From Mya arenaria (lineage: Eukaryota > Mollusca > Bivalvia > Myida > Myidae): a stretch of DNA of 64,000 nucleotides. Numbering within the stretch: position 1 is the stretch's first letter; each line of letters starts with the position of its first letter. The position numbers and the translations under genes were made by a program. The stretch lies in NCBI RefSeq assembly GCF_026914265.1, contig NC_069130.1:124001-188000 (forward strand). Direction: 5' to 3'. The notes beneath the pieces are model-generated. The model was not told where the DNA came from and did not search any database. It saw only the letters and a program-made list of their open reading frames with translations. This document shows, piece by piece, positions 27,011-42,020 of this stretch.

Positions 27011-27563
27011 CAATGTCCTCATTCGAACTTTTGTTGAGTCGTCATTTACAAAACGCTCTCTAATATCGCTATAACACTCACATTTTAAAACTAAGTTAAA
27101 ATCTTGTTTTTATTTATTCTGCTTCTTGATCAATTGAAACAAATACTGGTCAGTAAAGGATTGTCGCATAATTTGCCTGAAGTAAACAACACAAAGTATA
27201 TAAAGTGCCTGCTTGTAAAGGTATATATACACGTGTGTTGATAGTTTAGAGAAAATACATTGCTAAAGTGCATAGGAATATGTCAAATACAATAAATTTC
27301 CCTTCACAAGCAGGCACTTTATGCATACCTTTTGTTAGCATAAGCGTAGAGTTAGAACATTGTATACGGTTTTCTGTTTGGCAATAGTACATGTTTAACA
27401 TTAAATCACAAATGAGTTTATGCACATCCGGACGACAGTGTCCTTGTTGCAGTTGGATAACATTTATTCAAGTCTCTGTGATATAAAATGAAGTAAAGGA
27501 TGCAAGGTATTTCTTGTAGTTTACTGATTTGTAGGTGCTATCTGTGAAACACGTAGCGAAAAA
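27011..27563 (-). other. 3' flank of TRIM unit 3, duplicated near 47,470-47,709
   Basis: Words such as TTCCCTTCACAAGCA, TTTCTGTTTGGCAAT and ACGTAGCGAAA occur in the same order downstream of the unit 4 fragment (47,470-47,710). The unit's 3' UTR or flank was therefore copied with the gene. It contains the inverted repeat at 27,199-27,323. Confidence 0.65.
27199..27323. repeat. Inverted repeat with 23-bp arms
   Basis: The arm at 27,199-27,221 (TATAAAGTGCCTGCTTGTAA...) is matched in reverse complement by 27,301-27,323, with few mismatches and a loop of about 79 bp. The second arm lies in the duplicated 3' flank, while the first has no counterpart at unit 4. Confidence 0.8.
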
Positions 27564-29647
<2,084 letters not shown>

Positions 29648-31256
29648 TTACAGAAAATGGCGTACCTAAAACAGAAAAGGAAACAATTTAAAATGTAATT
29701 CTGACCAAAAACATGAAAAAATATATTTTATAAACACCATATTCATAGATATTTGGAAATGCATGAGGCATATTACTCGAAACCTTATTCAACATCATGC
29801 CATTTCTCTTTCCCCCATCCAAACTCTTGTTTTCACATTTCCGTTGTGTTTATCAACACAGTCATTGGTAAAATTTGTCTGCTGTTTTTTTGTGTTATTC
29901 CAATATAAGGCTTAATTGTTAAGAAGTTATATAGCATAATTTATAGATAGATGTCAAATATTTATCAAATACACATACAAAAGTGTTTCTTTTAACCAAT
30001 CATAAAGTTTGTTGTTGTTTATTAATGCAGTTTAATTCAGATTATTTATAATTTTGGACCAACCATCAGGGGAGTACGCGTTATGTGGGTAAGAAGTTTG
30101 GATCTAATTTTAAAGATGTAGCAACCACCATGTTTTAGCTATATTATTATATTGTAAGTAGTATAAATGATATATTTCCTATACGAGTCGAGAACGGGTT
30201 TTAGTGCATTTTTTACACATATATATGTATAATACTTTGTTCATCAAATGCTGGTAAACTGTTGGTTTATAATTTCTTGAGACCTGCTTTTGTTGTAGTA
30301 GATCCTTTATGTGGAAATAAGCACCTTAATGTTATTCTGATACTAGTTCATGCACATTTTGAGACGTAATGCTAATTAGCATTGATATACATGTATACAT
30401 GATAACATGTTGTTCGTCATATCAAAGAAAGAAATAGTTGATGTTTATACCCCTACAGTACGATTGGGGAATATAGCAGTCTATAGTGGGGTCCGTCTGC
30501 CTGGATGTTCGTTTGATGTAAGTATGCAGGTCGACAGGTAGGCAGGTAAGCATTTACTTTGCCATAGTCATATAGGAAATAATACTAATTAATCAATTTG
30601 GATTTAAACTACTTATGTTTGGTTCGTCAGCCTATCTCACCGTTTATTACAAGGTATGGACGCAGGCTATTACATTGCAAAAGTCAAATACGGAATACGA
30701 ATTAAATCAAATTAGAATCGACCAACATAATCATTATAAAAAATAAGCAATTATTTGATATTGACATGACGCTGGCAAATAACGTTTTAAGTCCCTGTAG
30801 TTTTCATTGTTACAGTAATGAATATGTAGCATGACTCTTGATTCATTAAACTAATTGTATTCCGCACGTTTAAAGCTTATTTTTGGGTAATGACTTTGTC
30901 ACTCAAAATACTTTTCCTTTTAATTAAAATTATTTTATTTTACATGCAAAAGTTATCTGCATAATGAGTACAATTGGAATGCTCATTGTTTGTAGTGTTT
31001 TAACAGTTTTGAATTGTTCTTTTGGGGAAAGTCACATAATTAGCAATTCAGGCTTTTTGTCCAAAAAAGCTGTATTGTTGTACACAGTCATAAATTACTT
31101 GTTAATCAGTTTAAAGGTGTGCCCATTAGTTTCATTAGAGTTAATGTATTTCCATTATAAAGAATTGTCTAAAAAATGGTCTTAACCCGCAAAGCAGTTG
31201 TCAGTTGTATCACTTTATTTGTATTGGCGTGGATTGTTAATGCTTTGTGCGACACT
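29648..31256. other. 5' flank of TRIM unit 3 and non-coding DNA
   Basis: The first 300 bases resemble the upstream flanks of units 1 and 2. Around 30,450-30,560 a stretch with CCCCTACAG and GTGGGGTCCGTCTGCC looks like a worn dispersed repeat end. Short open frames after 30,960 show no known domain. Confidence 0.4.
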
Positions 31257-31346
31257 CATGTGACAGGAATATATTTTTACCTCAATCATGTGACAGGATT
31301 TTTTTTTTACCTTAATCATGTGACAGGAATATATTTTTACCTCAAG
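31257..31346 (+). repeat. Three 30-bp tandem repeats
   Basis: CATGTGACAGGAATATATTT and its ten following bases occur three times in a row with small changes. The unit is a multiple of three and lies in an open frame at 31,176-31,478, so it would read HVTGIYFYLN three times. I see no other support for that frame. Confidence 0.85.
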
Positions 31347-31589
31347 CTGTATAAATTTCTTGAATGCAGGATGATGTGGAAATCTTTGTTATCTATATAT
31401 CTGTCAGGAAATCCCGATTTCAGTTATTTAGCTTTAGTTGATATTACGGTAAAAAAACAAAAGCCTGACTTAGTTTAAGAGTTGAAAAAAAGAAAAAGTA
31501 AATTTAGTACAATTTCGTATGTGAAGTGCAGGAAGTTCTAAATCAACTGGACAATGTAAAATAAAAACAACAACAAGCGTACTGCATGG

Positions 31590-31940
31590 AGCATGTCTCT
31601 GAGGCATTTGAAAAGATTTCCCAGCGCCAAAAGTTGCTAAGAATTGCGGAATAGTCAAGAGTGCTGCTTGGACAATGTGAACTGCTATACACGTAAACCT
31701 CTCGTTGATTCCGATGATGAAGCAAAGTTGCGAAAGGCAGAAAATCAGGCACTCAAACGACGCAAATTGAAATCAGTCAAGTGTTTGCAGTTGATAAAAA
31801 TTTGCAGCTACCACTCCATGTCCGGCCTTTCGGTGCAGTTACCTAGCGTTTTTTCGAGGACAATTCTACTAGCAAATGCAATCAACAGTATACGGCTCAT
31901 ACACCTCGTGAGGGTCGTTCGATTGAACCTATAAACTATC
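31590..31940 (+). mobile_element. DIRS-type fossil fragment, gag-like region
   Basis: The plus strand shows gag-like signatures (SQRQKLLRIAE, and DSDDEAKLRKAENQALKRRK) that match the gag-like region of the DIRS-type fossil at 8,459-8,677. It is a broken scrap. Other parts of an element could not be recognised with confidence beyond about 31,940, though a short stretch near 32,090-32,230 may also derive from it. Confidence 0.55.
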
Positions 31941-32539
31941 GCGCTATTACCTTGTCCTCATCTTGTCCATCTGTGAAGATGCAAAGGAACACTTTTAGAC
32001 ACCCTGAGTAAACAGCAGGTTTAAAAGGAACTTGCATGTATTATTTCATCGTTTGCCATGCGCGAAAGCCTACATTTTGCCAAAAAAAAACGGCTGTTTT
32101 GCTTTTTAGATGGCCGCTTGGCCATTGACCATGACAATACAAGGACTACTGTCAGATGATATCCCCGTGTTACAAGGATACCGACAGGGCTAAAAGTGAT
32201 CGCTGAGTATGAACCGGGTGTTTATCGTTTTGCTAATAAGGCAAACAGAATAAAGTGTCATGTGATTGTGTATCTATGGTCGTCATAGACGTAGCAGATG
32301 ACATGGTACTATTATCATTCTCTTAATCAGACATGGACCAAATGTAAAATATGTGTTGCCAATATTCCACGGAATGCAGATATTTTATAACCCGGATAAA
32401 TGCAAAGTCCTTGTGTTGAACGAAATCACATTTGACCGCTGTTTTGAGCTTGAATTAGACAATATCAACTTATGTGACCACTATATCCGCATGCAAGTTA
32501 TAACGAACAAACAACTCTCATAGAAACAAGCAATGTGCG
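31941..32539. other. Non-coding, possibly decayed element remains
   Basis: No intact frame. Some translated stretches look protein-like but match nothing I can name, so they could be remains of the fossil to the left or of another element. Confidence 0.3.
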
Positions 32540-32700
32540 AAACATATAATAAGTAGCGGGGTTAGAAAGTGACCCGATATAGGATATACGAGGCAAAGGA
32601 AACCATATCGAGTGAGAGCGTAGCTCGGACCCGAATATGCTTCCCTGCGCCCCGTATACCCCATATCTGGTCACCTATTAACCCCGTAACGTATATAACA
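32540..32700. mobile_element. Foldback hairpin element 1
   Basis: Arms of about 55-60 bp, from CGGGGTTAGAAAGTGACC (about 32,557) to ACCTATTAACCCCG (ending about 32,686), pair imperfectly around a small loop near GAGAGCGTAGCTCGG. The layout resembles the hairpin at 49,107-49,247, including a GTGAG...CG.AG loop. It has no coding capacity and is probably a foldback MITE. Confidence 0.75.
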
Positions 32701-33639
32701 CGTCAACAACCTGTTTAAATGTTTTAATGTTTCATCTATTCATCGGAGTCGGAAAATAGACGCCATTTTGGTACGATATAAATTTGGTGACCCAATTTGG
32801 AAAAATATGGGGTCGACACGTGACCAGTCCTGCACCAATGACGTTGCGTGATTGATGTTGGAGGCATGATATAATAAATTACGAGTAACGTACTTGAATG
32901 TGCTGAATTTTGGGTAACATCCGAAAAGGTAGAACCCTCTGACCTTGAGAAGAATATATATTTCAGCGTTACTCTTAAAGACTCAATACATGTGTGTTAA
33001 ACATGGAACACCTACTCGTCGAGTGGAATATTACACCTGAAAGGTGCGCACAGATTTTGTTTAGATTATTCAGCAAATGCCAAAAGACTACTTAGCGAAA
33101 ATTATTTCTGTTCTCTTTTTATACGACAAACACCAACGCCTTGGCTTTATACAAGATATTATGAGAATCGTTAACAGTACGGTCTGATCTTTAGTTCTTG
33201 TTCCAAATGGAAAGACTTGTTTTACAAAATTATTACTTCTAATGTAATGAATACTTAACAAAATATTTTGCATTCTCTTTGTTCATGTGGAGCTTCCACC
33301 GTCTCCAATAAAGGTGACAAGGACAGTATATTCAAGAGAAACGGCCGTAGAGTCGGCGAACAAACCAAAGACGGTAAGGTTAAATTAATCTTGAGGCGCG
33401 TTTACTTGTTTCAAATGGCTTGGTTTATTATCACTATATTCATGCAGATCTGCAATTTTCTTAAAGTTAATTAATACAGTACTTTAAAACCGTTCTTTGA
33501 ATTCATTTGGCATCCTAGGTCGCTTCAACCAAATAAAACATGTTACAATGTTGGATGATTTTGTTTATTTAACGCTTTGCCTTAATATATTTCCTCAATA
33601 CATTCCAGTCCGTTTTTAGATTGACGATAGACAATAATT
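32701..33639. other. Non-coding, nothing recognised
   Basis: AT-rich, with only short open frames that show no known domain. Confidence 0.35.
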
Positions 33640-33760
33640 ATTATGAAGAGTTAATTAGTATGTTAATATAAACTTACCACCGTTATATCCATGTTTAATT
33701 AACTATCTGCTTAAGGGAAATGGCCGCATCGATCAAACTTAGTTTACTTCCTGTAAGCAA
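33640..33760. repeat. Upstream-flank segment of the TRIM unit, copy 3
   Basis: AACTTACCACCGTT and GGCCGCATCGATCAAAC match 17,520-17,600 and 48,893-48,965, and GTTAATTAGTATGT matches near 3,860. This copy lies about 4 kb upstream of TRIM unit 3. Confidence 0.6.
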
Positions 33761-36700
33761 GGGCTACCTTATACTACTAAATTATGCCATTTTGTGCATT
33801 TGCATTTTCGCGGCGAACGAACGTAAAAGCGACAATGCGAATATGCTTCGAGTGGAGGAGTAGGGTGCGGCGTATTTTTGACCTGTTACTTGGAGTATTT
33901 TCGTATCGTCGTATTTTCGACCCCTTTATTTTTCACCCGGCTTAAAGAAGACACGGAATATTTGCAGAGTATTTCGTTTACACAGATCGACATTGTTAAG
34001 CAGTACAAGGCAGTCATACTTATGTTTAATACCAAGTCTGTGTCAGAACTATCAATGAAACAAACAAACTTATTAAATTGAACTGAGGAAAGAATATATG
34101 AAACGTACGGCGAGCCTCAAAATGTTACAGTCTTTTTGTCATTGGAAACACATAAGCTGTCATCACGTACTACAACATCGTTATTATATAACCGTGTCAA
34201 TTGCTACGCCGTTACAATCATTCAACACTTACAAGTCCAACCATTCTCAGTCATTAGAGGACAAATCTTTCTATCTGTCTATGGTGTACGCGTAGCATCA
34301 TCGCACAGGTGTATGAGAAAAAAAATCCCACCGACTCAATAGAAGGTACCGACAATACATTCAATGACACATTGCAAACTACGTTTAAGTCGACGGGAGA
34401 TGATCGTACATCTACATGTATGAACAACCGTTCTACGCCATGAAGGTACAAGCCTCAATTTAAAACAAACTTTCTTTACTATGATATGTTTGGTAAAAAG
34501 TTGTAGAGGAATAGCCAATTTTGTAAAATGGAGCACAAAATAAATTATCCTGCCTAAGTAATACGTGTTTTCTTTGTCATTTGTCCCAATAAGTTGCCCT
34601 TTTGCAAACAAAACAAATTATTTAAATATCTACTTATCGTGAACATTAATTTTGATCGTGATAAAATAAATGAATAAATAAATAAACACGCGTAACTCCG
34701 TGTTAAAAAAGTATAACAAAATAACTTCCTCCATCTAGGTCTTTTCCGACCCTAACGCATTCACTACCATAACGGAAGTCCAGATGAATGAAACAATAGC
34801 GTGTGTTGTCATTTTAGTTCCGTAACGGATAAGAAAACATACTATTATTTTTACAGCACGTGTTACGATTAAAGCTACACTGACAAAACAACAAGCAACA
34901 GCATTGTTAGTTTTGCAGACAACAAAAGCAACCGTGCGGGGTAATAGAGGATTCAAAGTTAAAAGTGAAATCCACTCATTTGGTAATAACAATTTTTATT
35001 TATTGTTCACATATTGGGATATTCTTTATAAAAGGTTTATATTTTAAATTTTATAGACATTGATTAAAAAATGAAAACATTATACAAATATTTCCATTAA
35101 TCCATTAGTTATAAACGATTTTCTTTAGTTTGCACATATTACTATATACATATAGTGCAAAAGCGTTGATTATGAAGCGACCTAAACCATATACAAATCA
35201 CTGAACATTCTATATGATTGTCAATATGCCAAGAAAAATAGCTTTATTAGGAGATAGCTACTAGGAAAACACTGTCAGTATGATCTACACGAAGTAGTAC
35301 AATCATTATTTGAACGGTTCCAGTCAAGTTCAATTCTTCGGCTCCAAGAGTCAAGCTCAGCCATGCTCATGTCCGATGAAACCACAACTTACATTTGTCA
35401 AAGGCACATGCATCACCACATAATCTACACGGGAACGTCCCCATTTTGTGAACACATGCAACACAAATATACAATTATATTAATAGAAGGGGTTTTAAAC
35501 ACAAACACTTAAAAATCTGTTTAAATATTCTGAACACATCGAATATCCAACACGTCATGTATACAAAATAAGTCATAAAAAGAGAAATGACTTTCATTTC
35601 CATTTTTAATTTAATTTTTACACTTAATTTATCTTTTCATACTTTTTTACATAAAATAGATACTTGCTTTGTACTGACCTTTAATTACACCACCGAGAAT
35701 GTTATGTCATCTTTCGCGGATAGTTGATGTTAACACCTCAACCGCGTGTGAAGCACATCAAACAATGTGTACAATAAAAAAAAACACATAATAAAATAAA
35801 TAAGTTCTTATTTGATTTCACTTGTCAAAAAGTAGATATTACGTCAGTATCCATACAATTATCAAAATTTTTCCATAACTTGTCTTATTTAGTTCACGTT
35901 TAATAAATTTTGACATATAAACCCCTCCCTTATGAAGCATATTTCAATATGTATACAGTATAAATATATTTGTTAAAAATATATGAGTTGGTGGTGGATT
36001 CCACTTCTCCAAGTTGGATCTCAAAGCTATTTCTATACATTTTTTGAAAAGTTAGATAACTAAGCCAAATCTTTGTAAACAGTAAACAGTTTTTATCAAA
36101 TCTTTATAATTATGCATTAAAGATTATATTTCTTTTTTAAATGAATTCAACAGTTTTATCCTATCTTCTTGGTTAAAATATTTGTCTGCATGATATCTTA
36201 GACAACTACTTATGGACTTTTGCTCCAAGCACTACAATAAATTCCATTTAGTAGCAACGTTTACTTCACCCTGGCCATACATCCTATTGCAAAATTGTCA
36301 TGTCAAAATGACAATCAGTCTTCAATGTGACGTTCATCATTATTTGGTTAGGGTTACATCCTTTTCAAAATAGGTAGGGTAGGTAGGATTTTTATTTTTT
36401 ATATTAGGCTTTATATAAGAATGTTATAATCATCATTGGAGAATGGTGTTTAAGTTATCTTCTGTATAAGCATTTAAGGTTTTAAACTTCATATTGAAAA
36501 GAAATTTTAAAAAAAATCATGCTTGGGTTATCAAAATTATGCCATATTATCTTGTTTTCAGCAGCACTATCTATTGCAGATTATTTTTTTATCTAAATCA
36601 TGATAAAAACTGGTGACAGTGTTAGAAGGTAGTTTAAAAGTGAAATAAAACACTAGTTGTAGTTGTGTCCAATATCCGTGAGTCAGTGTGTTTAAAAATG

Positions 36701-38945
36701 CTGTGTGATTACATATGTGAACAGTTACTTTTAAACAGGTTTTCAACGTAGTTAAATCTGTTAATTTAAGTGAATTATGTAATCATACATCTGGTAGGCG
36801 GTTGGCATTCATTGTAATAGTCTGTCTTTTTGCATCTCTCTATTTTTAAGATAATAATCGCAAAAAAATAGTATGCCTCCCTTAACAGAAGCGAGGTAAA
36901 TTGCTTTGCACATGTCTGTCTGTTACTAGACCAAAGCTTGTCTGATATATAACATGATAACGCCACCAATCCATGGTCCTCACACTTGGCTCGGAGGTTT
37001 GAAATTACCAGAATAAAAACGCTTCTTGAAATGATAACTAAAAGAAGCCTGAGGCCATGTTTACGAAAAGTCTCAATATTGAACTAAGACTTTGAAGATC
37101 AAGTTTTTAACTGTCAGAAAATCATTCACATACATCTCATACAAAATTGGTATTTGTTTTTTCAATGTAAAATGCTGACTGGCAGTGATTCAGTGTTGTT
37201 CACAAATAATTTCAAAAAGGAGGTTTTTTATGAAATAATTACTTGCAGTTTTAAGTTTTATCTGGACTCAGACTTGAGACCATGACGCCAGGATCTGCAG
37301 TCGTCGAACTCAACAGAGAAGCAGCTGTCGACCATTAGATGATTCTGATTTGTTAAAATTTTTATCAGGTTAGTGGTCTAGGTCACATCGACCTTAACTT
37401 AAAAATGAATGTCCGAATGATAACTAGGGAGCACGAAGGAGTACATTCCTCAATATTAAGATGGAGGTTTGGCATGACCAGTAGACCATCCCGTATGGTT
37501 TTAAGGTTATTTCAAATTGTCAAGTTGACAGTGTCTTTAACGCAAAATTTATTTTCCGATTGATTATAAGAGAATGCCTGTGCATAAAGTACTCAAAATA
37601 AATATAAAGATTGGGGTTTACTAGTTAATGACTGATATTAATGTAAAGTCACATGGATAGTTTATAATACCAAGTTATATAATCTAAATCACCATCGAAT
37701 CTGTTTTCTTGCTAGAAACAACTACTAGTGTCCTACTTAAAAGGCCATGAGAACATACCCCTGGTTAACAGTTAAGCTGCAAATGGTAACAGACCACTGT
37801 CGTCTTATTGCAAGAGATTTTATTGCGGTGCTCATGTTTGCCCACATATAATTTTGATACGCAAGGTGATGTTTAATTAATATGAAAAGCTTTTCGGGCC
37901 GTATTCAGTAAAGACCTAACTAAACTAACGTTTACATTACTCATTACATCAATTCCAAACTTACAGGAAATCACGGTACAAGTCCATTTTATTTTTGTCA
38001 AATGTCTTATTTCCCGTGGAAACAATCCATTAAAAGGGAATATTTTATTACTTGTGAAATGCACTTACAACGTTTATTACGATAGTAGTTTTATTCCCCC
38101 TGTGGTTGCGATATCTCAGAGGGGTAGGAATAGCCCATCGGCAATTTCTAGCCGTCGGGTATGGCACAAAAAACGAAGACGTAGTTACGAAGTTATACGA
38201 TTATTTCATGACCATTTCGCATTTTTGTTCGATCTCAAAGTTATTTGAAGTTCATGTTTTTTCCGTGTATGACACTCGATGTACGACAACTACAATGAAT
38301 TTAGTTTATTAGGTTTTATTTAGTTTATTAGTTAAATTGTATGTATATGATACCTTTTTAAAAAAATATGGAGATCATATCCTTTGCAATGAAAACGTTA
38401 AAATAAGGGTCTTGAAAAGCTAAATGTCCAACAACTTTTTTGGTATTTTGTCAGCCTCTGCATAAGCTGATTTGATGTTTTGGTAACGACTAGACTAAGT
38501 TAGCATAACGTGACATTGAATTAACAATGTATACCCTTTTAACTGACAATACACAGGATTAAGGCCCATGAAGCCAAAGGTAATACATCATGGGCACATG
38601 CACTTTCGAACCATTTCATTAAATTATTGATTCCGTTGAACATAACTACGTAACGTAGTTTTTATCATTACTGCTAAATGGTGAGCATTATATTACTTTT
38701 ACAAATTGAAACACAATATGAATCAATTAAAGTCCCAGTGCCACATAGGATAAAATAATGTGAGAAAAAAAAGTGAGTATATACCTATGATAGAGTCTCA
38801 TATAATGTCGGATAAAATCCAGAGGTCCACACGATGCTTTAAAAAAAGAAATGCACGAGAAATACCAACTGTGTGGCCACTCAAGATATCATCTTTTTGG
38901 GGATGTGACGGGAACAAGTCAAATAATTCGGAATATCAAATATTT
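33761..38945. other. Long non-coding stretch between TRIM unit 3 and fragment 5
   Basis: About 5.2 kb without a supported gene. A short AATA-rich tract lies at 34,665-34,690, and AGGTAGGGTAGGTAGGATTT at about 36,372 looks like part of a dispersed repeat. Around 37,370-37,500 there are words resembling the TGACCT-type repeat. The open frames are short and have no recognisable domains. Confidence 0.4.
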
Positions 38946-39292
38946 CTTGTAGAAGGGTTGTATTGTCAAGAGTTTGTAAAAGTTCTCCAATAACGGTTAT
39001 TACTTCTTATCGAGTTGACGTGTCAAATAAAGCATCAGTGTGAGCTATTTCCCATATACCATTCCGAAACTATTAAAGTTTCCAGTGCATTTCCTGTGCT
39101 AATAAATTGTATCATGTGCCTTCAACTTGCTAGCGGTCAGATCAACGGTCTTCACTTATTGGTTGTAACAGTCAGCGAGGAGGAGGTTATCTGATCAAAG
39201 CAAGGCCGAGCCTGTTATATTGCAGGTATCTGTGTCTTCTGGGGTCTTAATGTTCATGTCAGTCTCGCGGTTCCACTTAGCCGTGAAGAGGT
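38946..39292 (-). pseudogene. TRIM-like propeller exon fragment, unit 5
   Basis: This is the 5' part of a TRIM-unit second exon on the minus strand. A GCAG acceptor is followed by sequence matching the start of exon 2 in units 2 and 3 (FTAKWNR, then TPEDT). Homology continues into the middle of the propeller and stops near 38,946. Stops and small indels break the frame and a stretch near 39,110 is missing. No B-box exon is found upstream and the C-terminal blades are absent. It is a decayed host-gene copy. Confidence 0.75.
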
Positions 39293-40789
39293 CTGCATAA
39301 CAATAATGAAAATAATAACAAATAAGAAGAATACTGTTTTAGCGTAATACTTATATGTAGCATAGAATTTGCCGTAAGAAAATATTAAAATTAAAACCTT
39401 GCGACTGACAATGGAAGAATTTGAAGATATATACATTTTGAGAAAGTTAATTACATTTTGAAGAGAACTATATTTTATTGAAATGGTTAAATGTTTTAAA
39501 TAAAGAAAGGATAAAAACTAAACAGCAAAAGTTATCTTTAATGAAATGTTCAACTTTTAGTCAAATCATTATATCGCCGGACAAAACTACTAAAACAGAA
39601 ACGAGAACAGACATAAAAGTAATAGGGAAATGATTTGGGTCGCAAAAAGTATGATGGTAATCAAACATTGATTAAATGATTGACAGTCTCAAAACCCTTA
39701 CTAAACGTGCATATATTTTAAACAAACGTACGAAGACAATTCAGGAAGTATATAAAAAAACTTTATTATACAAATACAATAGCAAAACACAAAACACAGG
39801 CAATCATAGATTAACGTTAACTACAAAGGTGTATATATATAATGTTTCGTAGAAAACTGGAAGGAAAAAACTTGCTTTAGAACATGAATGAGTTTATTAT
39901 GTTAATAACTAGTGTTATAAGTTTTGATTACAAATATCAATCAACTAAATTACAGACATTCATTTAAAATGGTGGCACATCATGCCATTGATGGTCCCGT
40001 CTAAAAGCACCTCTTTTCGATTACGGGTTCAATTTCGCAACATATGAAAGGTGTTCGATCATCCAAATACGAAGAGTAATGACCGATTGCTCGTATGATT
40101 TTCGAACATACATATGCGGCTGCCTAAAATGCTTGTTCGACATCAACCCGCACTTGTTTATAGGTAATATAATTGCTGTTTGATAAAGGGTAAATAAACG
40201 GTCACTGCATGGTCTGAATGGTCATCTTCGCTCAACGGTTGGCGACAATGTTCGGACCTATCTCAGATTAAGTCAGTAGTTTTCAACACTCTTAGACAGA
40301 CTTAAGCAGATTTATGTTTGATAATTTTGGCAACTTATCAAACATCGAAACTGCATACGAAAACTAAACGTTAGCGGAATCTCATCAACCCATCAAACTC
40401 TGCTGTTTTCTTCAGGTAACCATTTGGCGACCGCTCACACATTGCTGGGCGGGCAAGTTTCATCTTTATAACCACGTGACAGAAATTCATAAAAAGTAAC
40501 GCTAATCATTAGCGATACTTCCTTATTGTAATGAAAAGAGATACCTTGGAAGGAAGTCCGAAAGCAGGCCTAATTTTTGGAAACCCTTATTTTGATTAGC
40601 TAGAAAACATGATTGTACAAAAGACATATATAAAGATAAAAATAATTCAAAACTCTTTAAAGTGAAAGTATGAAAAAATTAATACCATGCTGAGCTGAGA
40701 TAAAGTTAAAAGGGACTTGATCGAGAAGTTGAACAAGGGTCTATATTCACTAGAGTACTTTTCATTTCGCCTGTCGTTGATAACTTATC
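39293..40789. other. Non-coding, nothing recognised
   Basis: The first bases are ATT-rich, like the intron ends of units 2 and 3. Beyond that no B-box exon, RNA gene or clear repeat was found. Confidence 0.35.
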
Positions 40790-41230
40790 CGTCGTCGTCG
40801 TCGGCAGTGGTGTCACACTCGTTTCCAATTGATACGTTTTAACAAGTATGAGTCTTTAAACTTGGTATGTACATTAGGCATGGTTAGTAGATGACCCTAA
40901 AAACGCCCAAAATGTCAAAGTTCAAGGTCATGGTGACTTTTACTGTGAAGATAATCGTTCAATTACTTATGAACGACTTAATGTAGAGTATACACACTTG
41001 ATATACCCATTGCGCATGGTAATTAGATAACCTATATTGATGCTGGAGTCACTATATCAAATACCATTGTGACATTAACTAAACAATATACGGGTGTTTT
41101 CGATTGAAAGTCATGGGAAAGAGTTATTAATTTTGGTATGCGCATTTCTTATGGTTAGAACATAACTTATTTTTCATTTTGAGTCAAATGTCAAAGTCAA
41201 GGTCATTGTGACATTATGGGTTCTTCAAAA
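40790..41230. repeat. Degenerate dispersed repeat with AAGGTCA words
   Basis: It starts near a CGTCGTCGTCGTCGG run and contains AACTTGGTATGTACATTAGG, GTTAGTAGATGACC and two GTCAAAGTTCAAGGTCA-like blocks. These words are typical of a repeat widespread in bivalves and related to the stretch at 16,230-16,620. Family and ends are unknown. Confidence 0.5.
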
Positions 41231-41519
41231 AGATGAAACATCTGATTCGCTGAACTCTATTTCTCTAAGTCTATGAATCATGGCTAAAGAGTACAATTTT
41301 GATTGAAACATTACATCTATTAGAGCAGTGATGAGCAAAAGCTTCCATGTTCAAAATAACAACCGTCAGTTTTGATAACAAATTCATTATCTAATAGATG
41401 TTAAAAATATGATAATTACATATAATTTTTTGCATTCCTGAATCTGAGTCTTGAACTTAGACTCAATTTGTAAGTATACAAGGGTCTATTCGTATAATTA
41501 ACCAGAAAAGAACTATGTA

Positions 41520-41954
41520 TTTAGGATACAAAATCAAAAAACAAATATAATAACCTATACATACAGGCATTCACATAATACAATAACAAGATAACAAACA
41601 TTGTGAAAAATGCAATAACAACACAAAACAAATATAGCAAAACTTGAAATAACAATGCAGAATCAAACATACTAAACATGCAAAAAGATACACGACCAAA
41701 CAAGGTAAAACTTGTAATAACAATGCAGAAACAAACATAGTTAAGCATGAAGAAACATGGTAAAATATTACTACTAAGTTTGGCTACTGAGCTTGTTTCT
41801 GGAGTTTTTCACATAAGTATTGAAATAACAATGCAGAAAGAAACACAGTTAAGCATGACTTATATTAAAAAAGAAACAGTAAAACATGCAATAATAATAC
41901 ATGACAAAAACATAGTAATTCCTGCAATCAAAGTACAGGACCAAACACAGTAAT
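41520..41954. repeat. Minisatellite family A, left part, degenerate
   Basis: Degenerate units built on AACAATGCAGAAACAAACATA run up to the left end of the ISL2EU-type transposon. They resume on its right side at 46,702. This is one array split by the insertion. Confidence 0.75.
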
Positions 41955-42020
41955 AGTCGTGACCCGGAAATGACTCACTTGGGGTTTTTCTAATAATTTG
42001 GTCACGTGATGCCGGTACAA
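41955..42020 (+). repeat. Left terminal inverted repeat of the ISL2EU-type element
   Basis: It matches the reverse complement of 46,638-46,701 over its whole length, with conserved CCCGGAAAT and GTCACGTGA...CCGGTACAA blocks. It ends only 26 nt before the start codon at 42,047, so it may hold the promoter. Confidence 0.85.

Noticed and set aside
36355-36395. TTAGGG and GTAGGGTAGG words as an interstitial telomere
   Set aside because: Only one TTAGGG is present and the rest are irregular GTAGG words, more like part of a dispersed repeat.
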